Assembly: GCA_009746045.1 (NCBI GenBank)
Contig: RPFO01000219.1
Coordinates: 547,501-611,500 of the forward strand
DNA: 64,000 nucleotides
Direction: 5' to 3'
From: Mesostigma viride
Taxonomy: Eukaryota; Streptophyta; Mesostigmatophyceae; Mesostigmatales; Mesostigmataceae
In this document: in pieces, positions 37,100-48,623 of the stretch
Layout of the letters: the number at the start of each line of letters is the position of its first letter
Numbering within the stretch: position 1 is the stretch's first letter
Program-made: the position numbers and the translations under genes
Notes under the pieces: model-generated
Told to the model about the DNA's origin: nothing
What the model saw: only the letters and a program-made list of their open reading frames with translations
Databases searched by the model: none

Positions 37100-38298
37100 C
37101 TCCTTTCTAAACATATCACCTATCACACTACACACATTGGGTAACCAGCTGTTCGATACGTAGTAGTACCCCTTCACCTAACGATATTCCTATTGGTTAA
37201 TAAAACTACCCATTTACCCGGGGAAAAAAAAATAGTGGCCGAGGGCCGGTATATAGTATTATTATATCGGATGGTACTACAGTTGTTGTTGTGGTGGTGG
37301 TGGTGTCCCACGCCGCACATGGGCAGCAGAGAATCTATATATAGTGGCCGAGGGCCGGATATATTTAGTATCGGTGGTACTATCGGGGCACTGGGACATG
37401 GACGGTTGCATCATCGGATACCTTTGCGTGAGTTCACAACGGGGTGTATCCTAGCAATCGATCGCACGCCAAGTAGCCTAGTCGATGGAGTGGCATATAG
37501 GGGAGAGCGCATTACCAGATACAGCATGGATACTTCCCGGCTGCACATCGACGTGGCCCCCGACCTCCGCCTGGACGGGAACCGCAGCGCGGAACGGCAG
37601 TACTCTACTCGAGTGCTTGGTGCAGGATGTATGTACCTGGACGTGTGGGGGTGGGTGGGTGGGGGCGTGGGTCTGGTTGGTGGCTTGTGGGAGTGGTCAG
37701 TCAGGTCGGTCGCAGCCGGTGTGGCGCTAGACTACAATACCGGTCCGAGGTATTGTTGTGTGTATGTTTCATTTGGGGGTTGGGGGGGGGGGGGGGGGGG
37801 GGGCGTTCCCTCCCTTTTGGCGGGTGTCATGGGGGACATTGTTAGGGTTGATTATGTAGTAGTTGTGGGACGCAGTTGTCAATGTGGTTCGCTCGTGCGT
37901 GGGTCACAGGTTCGTGTTAGGGGTGGGGATGCTTGGGTTGCATGGGTGGCCGGCTTGCCTATTGATGGCCTACGTACCTGTACCGACGTAGGCGGGCTTG
38001 TCGGTGGGCGACGGCGGTGCAGCAGTGTTAGTTCTGGTTGAGTGGACAATTGGTTGGTTGCCCCGGAGGGGGTGCAGTGGTGTAGGGGAATCTCGTTGTG
38101 GGGCGGTAGGGTGGTTTAGTGGGTGGCTTGCGATGTTGGTGTGGAAGGTGGTGGAGGTAATACCGAAGGGTGGTAGTCACATAGGTTGGTTAGGGGGACT
38201 CATCAAGGTAGTGGATGGTCGGGCGGGTCAGCGACTCAGCGTATGGTTTGTGGAGGGCAGCGTATGGTTTGGGGTGGAGGGCGGTGTGACGGTGTTGG
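37100..38298. other. GT-rich intergenic stretch; no gene recognised
   Basis: G/T-rich DNA with repeated ATATAGTGGCCGAGGGCCGG (37231 and 37341) and a poly-G run of about 23 at 37780-37802. An open frame of 282 codons (37193-38041) is Gly/Val-rich with no motif and no homopolymer-independent support. I do not call it a gene. Confidence 0.5.
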
Positions 38299-38577
38299 TA
38301 CTACAGTAGGAGGGGGGACATCCCCCCCCAAAATCGTACATGAGCGTACTCCAGAGTTTGGCCTACCGCGCCGCCCGGCGCCAACCAAAGTGAAAAGTGC
38401 TGGAGTGCACTCAGTCAGTCAAAAGCTGCGCCGGACCGACTTGGGAGTGTGCTACGTGCTACGTGGCTTGCCGTACGACACGTAGCACTCTTTGTAGATT
38501 CTCTTAGTAGAAGCTCATAGTAAGCGATAGTATTAGCATATTCTCCAAGTAGAAGAATTTTAAATTCCGGCTGGTTG

Positions 38578-39668
38578 AGTTAGGTTAATATTGTGCGGAA
38601 ACCTTTTTGCCACTTGGGCTTCTCAGGTTCCGCACAATATTACCGGCGATAACCACTCGCCGGACACTCAAGTTCACACCGGTCGTGAACTTGAGTGTCC
38701 GGCGAGTGGTTATCGCCGGTAATATTGTGCGGAACCTGAGAAGCCCAAGTGGCAAAAAGGTTTCCGCACAATATTAACCTAACTAAAACCTAGCCTCTTG
38801 GGGCGAGGACGAATCACTAGGCTCGGAACACCCGTATGCATGAATATGATCGAATATAAGCATCTCGTTGGTGCAAATATCGATATGAATATGATCGAAT
38901 ATGAGCATCTCCTTGGTGCGCATATAATTAGAGCCGGGTGCCAAATCGGAACGAATTATTCCCCCAAATAATCCGCTTCCGAGTGGATTCGAACCTGCGC
39001 CCCGCAAGGATCCAGGTCTTAGTTAGGTTAATATTGTGCGGAAACCTTTTTGCCACTTGGGCTTCTCAGGTTCCGCACAATATTACCGGCGATAACCACT
39101 CGCCGGACACTCAAGTTCACGAACGTCGTGAACTTGAGTGTCCGGCGAGTGGTTATCGCCGGTAATATTGTGCGGAACCTGAGTAGCCCAAGTGGCAAAA
39201 AGGTTTCCGCACAATATTAACCTAACTAAGACCTGGTTCCTTGCGGGGCGCAGGTTCGAATCCACTCGGAAGCGGATTATTTGGGGAATAATTCGTTCCG
39301 ATTTGGCACCCGGCTCTAATTATATGCGCACCAAGGAGATGCTCATATTCGATCATATTCATATCGATATTTGCACCAACGAGATGCTTATATTCGATCA
39401 TATTCATGCATACGGGTGTTCCGAGCCTAGTGATTCGTCCTCGCCCCAAGAGGCTAGGTTTTAGTTAGGTTAATATTGTGCGGAAACCTTTTTGCCACTT
39501 GGGCTTCTCAGGTTCCGCACAATATTACCGGCGATAACCACTCGCCGGACACTCAAGTTCACACCGGTGTGAACTTGAGTGTCCGGCGAGTGGTTATCGC
39601 CGGTAATATTGTGCGGAACCTGAGAAGCCCAAGTGGCAAAAAGGTTTCCGCACAATATTAACCTAACT
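38578..39668. mobile_element. Foldback composite: three 207-bp palindromes with inverted spacers
   Basis: Three near-perfect palindromes (38578-38784, 39021-39227, 39463-39668) each start AGTTAGGTTAATATTGTGCG and end with its complement. The two spacers (38785-39020 and 39228-39462) are inverted copies of each other, so the whole 1.09 kb reads the same on both strands. GGTTG flanks the unit (38573-38577 and 39669-39673), suggesting it inserted as one piece into the larger TIR element. No protein-coding content. Confidence 0.85.
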
Positions 39669-39898
39669 GGTTGTTGGTGCAACGGTGGTCTGCAACTCAA
39701 CGTCAAGCCGGCGGAAATTCGATGCCTATTGCCTGACGACAGGTCCGGTGTCAGAATCAACAACAACAACCTGACGCCTGCCTGAAAGTTGATACGTCTT
39801 CCTAGAATCAACCAATACTTGGTAAGTTCTGAGCGTAAATTGTAAGTACAACTGAGGGCCAAAGCGGGCTCCTGCACTTAAAATCAAACGCCTGACCG

Positions 39899-40514
39899 GC
39901 GATTTCACCACCGTGCTACATGTTTATGTACCAACCCCACTGAAACTGTGGAACACCGATTTTTATGGTGTAACCTCCAGGGAGTTTGGACCTGGTTGAT
40001 TGGTTTATGGGCAGCCTGGACGTCTGAGCCTATCATACCGGTGTCTACCCGCTCAATTATCTTTGGCATCACTGGCACCCCTGGCCTTGAGCTCACCTTT
40101 TCACAACAAGCGTGGATATGGCTCCGCACATGCATGTTATATACAATCTGGACGGTGCGAAACGATGTGGTGTTCAATAGGCGCACAGTTTTCGACAAAG
40201 CTGGGGTTCTCTCACGCTTCATTTACCTATGGAACTCCGGCATGCGACGCTACTGGATGGTTGCAAATGAACAAAACAAAATCTGGGACCCTGGCGCGGA
40301 CCAGGATAAGCCCAGCCCACTTGAGATCTTTCATGACCTCATGGGCAAAAACAGGATCTTTACCCACATGCCCAATGACAACCCGTTAGAAGTCCAGTGG
40401 CTTCCGTGGTCTAGTAAGGCTCCGTTTTAGCCACTGACATCTTGATACCCTAGGCTTAGCAAGGATTACCTATTGGCTATATTTGGAATAAACGTACACC
40501 TATTTACCTGGAAA
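39899..40514 (+). mobile_element. 5'-truncated LINE insertion with perfect 18-bp TSD
   Basis: Flanked by AAATCAAACGCCTGACCG at 39881-39898 and 40515-40532. The + frame up to 40427 encodes a LINE C-terminal region: LRTCMLYTIWTVRNDVVFNR (the W-x-x-RN-x-x-x-F motif seen near LINE ends), then FIYLWNSGMRRYWMVANEQN and DKPSPLEIFHDLMGKNRIF. The A-rich 3' end (GGAATAAACG...GGAAAAA) fits target-primed insertion. Confidence 0.8.
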
Positions 40515-40985
40515 AAATCAAACGCCTGACCGAGCTAGCGGGATCACCAGAGCGCACTCCTTTCCTAAAACCAGGCGCCGGACCGGCGGGAGGAGTTAGC
40601 TCCACAAAATTTTTCTTCGCGCCGCCCTAAAATTTTCGACTGGAGTACACTCCGTCGCAAAAATTCTGCCGCCGGCATGCCGCCGGACACATTTTTTCCC
40701 GTTTTTGGAGTCCGCTCCACGCTTGGAGGTGCCGCGCCGGACACACGAGTGAGTGTGCTGTTTTCGGGGAAATGGGTATATTTATTAGCCAGTTATGGAC
40801 TAAAGAGGTGAGAGGGGAAATGAGTATCAGCGAATCCTAATGAAGGTGGGCACACACACGTGTGGCGGTGACAGGTGAAAGGCTAATAGGGCGCGTTATT
40901 AGACCAGGGAAGCCATTGGACCTGAGTAATGTCGCCATGAGTGAGTGTGCTGTTTTGGCTGGATGTCCCCCCTCCTACTACAGTA

Positions 40986-43140
40986 GTAGGGTACTGTAAC
41001 TGTACAACTTCTGTTCCGTGGAGTAATGCATACATCAGAGTGATCAGACAAACCCCGCGCTGAACGCTGCTTGTTGCGTCCTACAGCAAGCCGTCAATGA
41101 TACATCAGTACTAGGTTACAACTATGCACGCCACCTGACACTGACACTGGCAAGGTTCACCGGCGTGGGAATAAACTCAACTCAACTCAACTCAACTGGC
41201 AAGGTTCCACCCTGGCCGTCGGTTTCGGCGTCGGATTGCCCCCCTCAGTAACCGACGTCGGTGTCCCCCCCTGAGTTTCTGACTTTTCAGACGTCTGACC
41301 CAACCTGGGCCCGACCCCCCCAAAACAATTCGGAGGAATTACCAGGGAATTACTTGCAAATTTCAACATGACGTCAGATACACCCCCCCACACGTTAAGG
41401 ATTCCCAGGTTTCAGATCTCAAGACCCTGGATTTCGGAATTTCAGGTTTAAGATCGCAGTGCTGGTTTTGGGCAAAAGATCTGAAAGTAGGTACAAATCG
41501 CTGGTCAGTGGTATGCGATGTAGATTATGTACTCGGGTATCGCCTACAGGCTATGGCTCTCAACTTTAAGATCGCACAGGCTGGACAATGAAAGATATTT
41601 GTAAAGATCTAGATTTGGGGATCTGGCGTCGCCTGGCGTGGGACGGACGCCAAGTCAGTCGTTTCGCGGCTCGCGCCATTCAACGCTGTTCGCAACCAAG
41701 TCCAACTTTCCCATTTACCCGAGGGTTGGCGAATGGCGATCCAACGGGGCAACGACCGTGCGAACAGGGAGACTTTATTCATTATCATTCATTAGTTTTT
41801 TTTTTGGTTGGTTGCACCAGGGGGGGTGTCCAAAAACAAGAAAATTTACACGACGCTGGATTCGAGTAGATCTCGCGAAAACAAGCATGTTTGCCGCTGG
41901 TCGCAACCCCAGGGGGTCTCTAGGTTAGAAGTTACAGAGCCTCAAAAACCGTTAACTTAAAGGGTAGGTAGGTAGGGTGCCGGGCCGATATGGGTTTTTT
42001 ACAACAAAACACTTGGATTTCTGCTAGCTCACTGTATGGTCGGAATTTTGAAACGGTTTGACGGACAAACTGATAGCACTTGGCGAGCTGAACCCAAATC
42101 TGCAGTCAAAATTTTGGCAGGTACCAGAGAGGGGGGGGGGTTGCCCGCAAGATGGTGCGGCCCCTAGGCACGGAAGTATGCTGCCGTCTGCCACCACTAC
42201 AAGGCCTTGGCTTCGGCTATCCAGCGCGGCCGTGGCGTGCCAGTATCGCGTCGCGCCGGCCAATGACCCATTTAGAAAACCGGAATTTTCCCATACACCA
42301 ATATGCTCAAACGGTAGAGCTCGCGGAGCTGATCATTTTGCTCCCAAGGTCGACCCCTATAACCCTTGGGACCTCAGGGTTTTGCTAGGTATAGCGCCTA
42401 CGTGCTAGGTAGGTAGGGTCCAAGGGCCAACTTTTGGAAATTTTCAGCGTATGTGTCTGATATTTTTGTTTCGGACACCCCCCCTGGTTGCACCGTTGAT
42501 TTTTTTTTTTGAGACTCTCTGCCCTCTCACCAGTTCAGTGAGTTACTGGCGTCTGGCTGCCTTGCGCAGACAGCGCAGTGCGCGCACTTATGTATGGACG
42601 TTTTTTTTTTTGAGACTATATCTAAACATATGAAATCATTATAATTACCTAGCCCGACTCGGCCTGTTCGCACGCCCCTTCGAAAACCTGTCCGCACTCG
42701 CCACTCGGCGTGTTCGCCTGTTCCCCTCTGGGAGTCACAGGTCTGCAAGCCGGTTATATACCGGATCAAGATTCACCGGAATCTTGTCCTCAGCCGATAA
42801 CTCCCACAACAGTAAGCTAAAATCTCTGATGTCAACAAAGAATATTTAAGAGCTGATACCAGTCAGCATGGCGCCCAGCCGTGTGTGTGTCTGATGGGCC
42901 TATCAAAACTCTCGTCCGTCCGTCGTCAGTGGGGACAAGGTCAATGCTGTAAATGTACAGCAGTCAGCAGATGAGCAGATCGGGTAATGATTCACCCGAT
43001 CTGCAACAGCAGGCCAATGTCAGCTGCCAATGTCGAATGATTACCAGGAGTCCAAGCTCACTCGTTTGCCGGGAGTCCGGAATATTCGCGTGAGTGCGTA
43101 ATCATAATCAGTTTTAATTATCATCATTTAGTTTTATTTA
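40986..43140. other. Intergenic DNA; repeats but no gene recognised
   Basis: Holds an (ACTCA)n run at about 41175-41198, GTAGGTAGGTAGG motifs at 41966 and 42405, and two T-runs followed by GAGACT (42500 and 42600) that bracket a 100-bp segment. Open frames are short and without motifs. Confidence 0.5.
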
Positions 43141-44135
43141 ATTTCTTACACGTGACTTGCGTCACGTGGGTGCCAGTACAGTGCGCAATCATGCCAGGCA
43201 GTCAGTTGGATCCCGCGCACAGGAGCAGCAGAGTGGCCGCAATCATGATGAACGTGATTTTTTCACGTTTGTTGCTTTCCGACGACAATACTAAGGAGAC
43301 AAAGATTGCAACCCACGCGCGCCATGGCCACGGTCGCGCAGTTCAATGCACGTTAATGACTGGTACGTTACTTACGTACATCACATGCATGCATAATACA
43401 TGGCGATATGCATGATTTGCGCGTGCGGCATGCGCACTAGCACGTACGCTTAAATTCAATCTTCTGATTTATTCAGCGGCCTTACGAGGGTTGTAGACGT
43501 CGACATGGTGACGACGTCTTTAATTTGCCTCTGATCGAACGCACAATATATGTCAGAGGGCGGGGAGCACATGCTCATCTTGAATCGGTACGTAGTACGT
43601 ACAGTCGGTCATGAAAGGTAGGAAATGCATTTATGCAGCTACTTCGTTACGTTTGCAGTGACACTGTAACGTCACAGTACGCTATGCTGGTGTTACGGAA
43701 AGTCAGATGACATTTACAGTCGCAATATTTGCGATCACGTACCCAATGTCACGGCTTTTTCATGAATGACGTTGATAATGATTCCATTAATTAATTTAGT
43801 CAAGTTGTAAAACTTACGGATAATTTTTTTAAAAATCAGACTGACATTTGTGTTGCAATTTGACTATTTGGTCCCGTGTCTGCATCATGGTCGCGGGCGC
43901 CGTCTGCAGGAAACGCTTCTAAAGCTACGGTGCAGGAGGCAGCTTCCGCAGTTTTTTGTGGAGAGTGCATGCGCCTGGGTGTGCATGGCAGTGGGGCGTC
44001 CCTACTAGGCCTGCCTTCTTAGCACAATTCATTACCGGCCGGTAGATATTTGAGATCTGCTGTCCGCGGCGCTATTGCACGTACGTGGCACAGTTGGCTG
44101 GACGGTAGTCGGACTCTTCCGGGGGATCAGCTGGC
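43141..44135 (+). promoter_or_regulatory. Upstream region of the GLK-type gene
   Basis: About 1 kb of AT-richer DNA before the ATG at 44136. A palindromic double G-box, CACGTGACTTGCGTCACGTG, lies at 43149-43168, and several TACGTA motifs follow (43379, 43589, 43595). No convincing TATA box or transcription start can be fixed. The G-box pair is shared with interspersed repeats at 30269 and 60943, so it may be transposon-derived. Confidence 0.3.
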
Positions 44136-47100
44136 ATGCTTTTGGAAACCCCTACGTCACCAGGGCTTGCCGTAGCTCCAGAAGCCCCAGATATGTGCTA
44201 TGGTAATCCAGGGATGTCTGCCTGGCAGGTTGCTGCTACGGGTACCTTAGAGAGGAGCACAGCCCTGGCAGGCAACTGGATGAGTCACACAGCCGCCAAG
44301 CAGCAAGCTGCCTACGGTACATTGGCCCAGCCGGACGCCTCGGGCGTTGAGATGCCCCCATGCAGCTACGCTGGCAACTTGGGGGGCAACGATTGGGATG
44401 CCATGGGCTCAAGCAAGGCCAACTACCAGCAGGCATGTGCGCGCGACATGATCTGGGGCCAGCTGGCACAACAAGACCGCTCATCGGCCGAGACACGCCT
44501 GCTGGGCCCATCGGATGGCACGCTGCAGGGTGGGGGTGGCTCGGACTCTGGCTGCTGCATGTCCCTGGAAGACAGCCTGCATAGGGCCGATGATGTCAAC
44601 GCAGGCACGCATGACTGGTCAGTGCCACAGGCCGCTCACGTGCCGGGCCAGCTGGCGTGTGCATCAGGTGGCGGCCAGGTGCCTGGCATGGCCGGTGGGG
44701 GATCAGACACGAGCGTGCCCGTTGCGGACATGCTGCGTCGTAAGATGCGGCTGTCAACGTCGAACACATACTCAGCGCTGGCGTCTGGGTTCTCTGGGTT
44801 TCGCCAGGCGTTGACGACCACGCTGAGGTCCTCCAGATCCTATGACAACCTGACCAAGGTGGCCACCGTGCACCACCACCATCACCATTATTACCATCCT
44901 TACCCACACCAGGGTCAAGGCGACGGCCGGCTCTTAGATGCACCCACCATGTGTGATGATGCCGGCACGGTCGGGTCATCCTCGCTGCCAAGGTCCATCA
45001 CCTCTACTGGACCCCACGAGGGCCATGGGTCCAACGAATGGCCGCGTTCCGCCGTGGACCCGCTGCTCCACTTGTCGGCCACGGCCATGGAGACCACGGG
45101 GGATGGCGATGGCTACGGCTGGCGCAACTCGATGGACGAGGTGATCGAGGGTTACCGCGCAGGGCTGGTGGCCGGGACTTTCACCAACGACCACACCGAC
45201 CACGGTTTGGTGACGCACCCGGTCGAGGCGGCTCGCTACCAACTGGAGGGGGACGACCAGAAGCGAGTGATGGAGCGTGTGCTGGGTGGCCAGCGGAGTA
45301 TGGAGGGAAGGACGGAATGTGTGGGATACTCAATCCAGAGTGACAGCGGGCACTACGTGTTTGTCCCCACGGGCAGGTCACAGCGCTGCCGCGGGGACAG
45401 GATTGGGAACAACAACCACGGAGGGATGCTGGGCTGTATATCCCCCTCCTTGGCCTGCCCCCACAAGCCCGACCTGTCCAGTCATGCGCCCGGTGGTCTG
45501 CGCCGCAGTTTTGGCAGCAGTGATGACCTTAACTACCGCAGCAGCCGGGAGGCCGTGTTTACGGGCGAGGGGGCCGCGGTGGCTACTGGCGACAGGCACC
45601 GCTGGTCAGGCAGCGACGGGCCCCACGGGGCAAGACAAGCAGGCGCAGGCATCCTGGCTGGTTTCCTTGGGGGCCTGGACCATAAAGGGCCCCCTGCTGT
45701 GGGGCACCTCGGCGAGCAGGGGGGAGAGGCCGGGGCCCTCCCTGAGCTGGCGGGTGCGGTGGACGGCTGTTGGCCGCAAGCACTGGAAGAGGTCAGGGCA
45801 AACCCTGCCCTCATGGTGTACCGGGACGCCGCCAACTCCCTTGTGCAGGCGCTGGTGGGGACTGGACCCGCCAGCGGGATGAGCCCCATCTTGGGCAACA
45901 ACCCAGTAACTGTGGCGGCCATGCCTTCTGCCCCATGCGTAATGAACAGGTTGAGCCTTCAGGTTGGCAGTCCTGAGAATTCCAACACGCTGCAGTCCGC
46001 GGGCCCGTCCCTTGCCTCACAGGCGCACCCTCAGCAGCCGCGGCCGCAGCAGGTCGCCGGCATGGACACAGTGGTGACGTCCCTTCCCACCCCAACGCTC
46101 GCGCCCACCCAGCAGAGCCCCAGCAGCAGAGCCTCCAGAGAGGGGGCTAGCCGCAAGCAGGGCGCTGGGGCCAAGTCGGCGGGAGGCACTGAGCAGGGTT
46201 CTCCGGTTCACGGTAAGGGCCAGCCGTCCCAGACGACGGAGAAGAAGGTTCGCGTGGATTGGACGCCCGAGCTGCACATGAGCTTCAGGCAGGCGGTGGA
46301 TAGGCTGGGGCTGAAAAAGGCGACTCCCACTGACATCCTGGCGCTGATGGCAGTGTCGTCGCTGACCCGCCACAACATCGCGAGCCATCTGCAGAAGTAC
46401 AGATCGCGCTGCCACCGCGCGATGTTGATGGCGCCAACGTCCACCGAGGGGCATTCGGCAACGGCCACCACGACGACTGCCTCAATTGAGCAGGTCTCGT
46501 CACAGACAGGTGCGCAGGACTCTCAAGAGGCGGGCGGGCCGGGCACGGCCCTCGGGAGCGCCAGCAGCAGCCGTGTGAGGGGACCGCGTCGTAAGAGCGT
46601 GGGCAGGACCAGCCGGCTTGCTGGGGGTGCCGAGCGCGCCATGGCCGCACCAAAGAAGGAAGAGGGCCCCGCATTCTCCCTGCATCACACACAAGAGGAT
46701 CCGGCCCGCGGGACCTGGCGCAAGGGCTGGAAGAGGCTTAATGACAGCACGCGGTTGGGGCTGTCCGAATGTACCCATGCCCAGTCGGACGATGTGGAGG
46801 GGGCGGTGTGTGGGGGGGTGGGGGCGTCCGCACCCGTCTCGCTGGGCGCCATACCATTGTGTGCGTCAATGGAGGACGTCTTGCCGGCGCGCGCTGCACT
46901 GCCAGGGTTATCAGATGACGAGGTGCTCTTGCCCGATGATGATGCGGGCAGATCAACCGTCATGGCGGGCATGCGTGCGGGTGGGGGTATCTCCCTGCTG
47001 GGCCACGGTTTGGGCTATGCCGAGCTCCTGCACCGGCTGTCAGGGGGGGCAGTAACGGGGGCCAACGCCGACTTGCACGCGGTGCACGCGCCAATGACGT

Positions 47101-47222
47101 CAGCGACCGCACAGAATACCAGTGGCGGCATGGATATGGGTGGCGATATGCGCAGTGGGTGGATCGAGGGGGGAATGTTTGTGGATCTTCTTGCTTCGCC
47201 CGGCCGTGCCCCTGGCTCCTAG
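44136..47222 (+). CDS. Golden2-like (GLK-type) GARP transcription factor
   Basis: An intronless frame of 1,028 codons runs from ATG 44136 to TAG 47222. Residues about 703-765 form a single GARP/Myb-like DNA-binding domain: [20 protein letters not shown], then [20 protein letters not shown]. The [14 protein letters not shown] string is closer to land-plant GLK proteins than to type-B response regulators, which usually read [13 protein letters not shown]. No receiver domain is present. The rest is low-complexity, with a His/Tyr-rich patch ([14 protein letters not shown], residues ~247-260) and Ser/Gly/Gln-rich activation-type regions. GLKs in plants drive photosynthesis-related nuclear genes; that role here is inference. 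The protein is more than twice the length of plant GLKs, and the plant GCT-box was not recognised. Confidence 0.85.
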   Translation: MLLETPTSPGLAVAPEAPDMCYGNPGMSAWQVAATGTLERSTALAGNWMSHTAAKQQAAYGTLAQPDASGVEMPPCSYAGNLGGNDWDAMGSSKANYQQACARDMIWGQLAQQDRSSAETRLLGPSDGTLQGGGGSDSGCCMSLEDSLHRADDVNAGTHDWSVPQAAHVPGQLACASGGGQVPGMAGGGSDTSVPVADMLRRKMRLSTSNTYSALASGFSGFRQALTTTLRSSRSYDNLTKVATVHHHHHHYYHPYPHQGQGDGRLLDAPTMCDDAGTVGSSSLPRSITSTGPHEGHGSNEWPRSAVDPLLHLSATAMETTGDGDGYGWRNSMDEVIEGYRAGLVAGTFTNDHTDHGLVTHPVEAARYQLEGDDQKRVMERVLGGQRSMEGRTECVGYSIQSDSGHYVFVPTGRSQRCRGDRIGNNNHGGMLGCISPSLACPHKPDLSSHAPGGLRRSFGSSDDLNYRSSREAVFTGEGAAVATGDRHRWSGSDGPHGARQAGAGILAGFLGGLDHKGPPAVGHLGEQGGEAGALPELAGAVDGCWPQALEEVRANPALMVYRDAANSLVQALVGTGPASGMSPILGNNPVTVAAMPSAPCVMNRLSLQVGSPENSNTLQSAGPSLASQAHPQQPRPQQVAGMDTVVTSLPTPTLAPTQQSPSSRASREGASRKQGAGAKSAGGTEQGSPVHGKGQPSQTTEKKVRVDWTPELHMSFRQAVDRLGLKKATPTDILALMAVSSLTRHNIASHLQKYRSRCHRAMLMAPTSTEGHSATATTTTASIEQVSSQTGAQDSQEAGGPGTALGSASSSRVRGPRRKSVGRTSRLAGGAERAMAAPKKEEGPAFSLHHTQEDPARGTWRKGWKRLNDSTRLGLSECTHAQSDDVEGAVCGGVGASAPVSLGAIPLCASMEDVLPARAALPGLSDDEVLLPDDDAGRSTVMAGMRAGGGISLLGHGLGYAELLHRLSGGAVTGANADLHAVHAPMTSATAQNTSGGMDMGGDMRSGWIEGGMFVDLLASPGRAPGS

Positions 47223-47575
47223 GTCACTGCAGGGACGGTGTCGAGCCAGGGTACCAGACTGCAAGGAGACGCCTTTGCCATGGCTCAGTGGGGGCTGTGG
47301 CAGCCGGAGGATGTCGACCCTGAGGGAGATGCAGCTGCCGCCATCTGAGCAAAAGGAACGTCGGGTGGCTGATGGGGATCGTGAGTGGCGTCAACACGGA
47401 CATGGGCAGTTCGATGACACCCTTGGGTGGGAGGGTGCTATCCCAGGTGCCACTGCCGCTGCAGGCTCAGCAGCCGCTTCTTATGGAGACATCTGGATCG
47501 TTTGTGCCGGTGGCATCCAGATGGCCATGTTGTGTGCGCCGAGCTTTGACCAGACATTAGGGGGTGTTATTAGTG

Positions 47576-47580
47576 TGTAA
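47576..47580 (+). terminator. Chlorophyte-type TGTAA polyadenylation signal
   Basis: TGTAA lies 354 nt after the stop of the GLK-type gene. TGTAA is the common green-algal poly(A) signal. Position fits a 3' UTR, but a 5-bp match can be chance. Confidence 0.45.
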
Positions 47581-47779
47581 ATATTCGTTATTCGGTATCC
47601 GGTGTCCGGTGGGGTTTTCAAGGGCCTATCAAATAGTTATTAGGTAAGTATCCGGTAACTATTCGATATTATTTCCTACCCAGGGCTGTATTGGTGCTTT
47701 TTAGGGGCCTTGGGGGGTTATATAATGTACATAATGAGCTGGGGTTGCATCCACACCAGCGTTTTTGCTAACGGGCCGC

Positions 47780-47876
47780 GCGCGACCACATGTGGCCGCG
47801 GGCCGCCGGATTTTTTATGCTGCGGTCACACGTGGCCGCGGAATTTTTTTGCCCGCGGTCACATGTGGCCGCGGGC
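47780..47876. repeat. Three copies of a GC-rich palindromic motif
   Basis: GCGACCACATGTGGCCGCGG, GCGGTCACACGTGGCCGCGG and GCGGTCACATGTGGCCGCGG at about 47782, 47822 and 47856. Each is nearly self-complementary, and the copies are separated by T-rich spacers. Confidence 0.8.
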
Positions 47877-47999
47877 ACACTGTGGTAGGGTTCAGTTGTT
47901 GGTCGGCCAAGTGTCAATGGTAATTCGTCTGTCGTCTGAGTTCTGATAAGTAAGTAAGTAAGTAAGTATTTGCGTGTCATGCACATGGGCATGCCACGA

Positions 48000-48592
48000 A
48001 GTCCTGTAACGTGCCAAGCCTATCAGCCAGGCACGTTGCATGGGAAAGATCGTTTCTAACTACGGGACTATCGTCCTGAGGTTGATACCTGCCTGAGAAG
48101 GGAGGGAATCACTATGCTATGGGCTACTTGCTGTGATCAGTGTAGGCCCAGTTAGCCTCTAGTCGTGGACATAGGCTAAGTACCAGATAGCAATGTGCTA
48201 TCTGGGGTTTCGCACGTGTAGGCTCGGTCAGAAGTCCCGGCTATATGTGATTCGGCAGGCTAGACTATTCGATAGCCGAGTCCTGGTGACGGACGCCAGT
48301 ACCCAAGTAGGATTGGCGGTACGGCGTCGCCAGTACCCACTCGGGACTGACATTGAGGTGTCGGATGTTGGACTAAGGTCCTGAGAGTCTAGCAGTGGCG
48401 TCGCGCCACTCAGGCTGCACCACAGAGCCCAACGGCCACTGTCGGCTGCTCCAGACGTGGCAGCCAGGCAGAGCGTTGCTTGTCGACAATGCTAAATGCC
48501 CTTGTGCACGTTGGGTGCGGGGCTTGTGATTTATTGTAATAAACACATGCGTTAGGCCATTGAGCATTGAGAGGTCCACTCGTTTATTAACT
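48000..48592 (+). mobile_element. Probable 5' LTR of the copia-like element (left boundary uncertain)
   Basis: The last 49 bp (48544-48592) recur at 53515-53563 with two mismatches, as expected for an LTR end. GTAATAAACAC just before it (48537) could be a poly(A) signal region. I could not place the left end, a target duplication or a clean primer-binding site. A (TAAG)n run precedes the region at 47948-47968. Confidence 0.45.
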
Positions 48593-48623
48593 TGAATTAA
48601 AGTCGTTTACCATAGACAAAATC

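Larger units (their letters stand above)
38309..40975. mobile_element. 2,667-bp TIR element with 10-bp target duplication, hosting nested insertions
   Basis: Perfect 15-bp terminal inverted repeats (GGAGGGGGGACATCC) are flanked by the direct repeat TACTACAGTA at 38299-38308 and 40976-40985. Subterminal palindromes of the form GGAGT-N-(A/G)CTCC recur near both ends (38342, 38402, 40592, 40642, 40707). An 8-10-bp duplication fits hAT or Mutator-type elements. Subtracting the two nested insertions leaves a core of about 0.94 kb without a transposase, so it is non-autonomous. Confidence 0.82.

Noticed and set aside
37193-38041. 282-codon Gly/Val-rich frame
   Set aside because: Crosses a poly-G run, has no motif or splice context and lies in GT-rich repeat DNA.
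42300-42360. tRNA-like stretch GCTCAAACGGTAGAGC...GGTCGACCCC
   Set aside because: The D-arm looks good but the anticodon loop would be 10 nt and the T-arm does not pair properly. No full cloverleaf.
47122-47580. Overlapping 152-codon frame at the end of the GLK-type gene
   Set aside because: Overlaps the 3' coding end in another frame, has no motif and runs into the likely 3' UTR.
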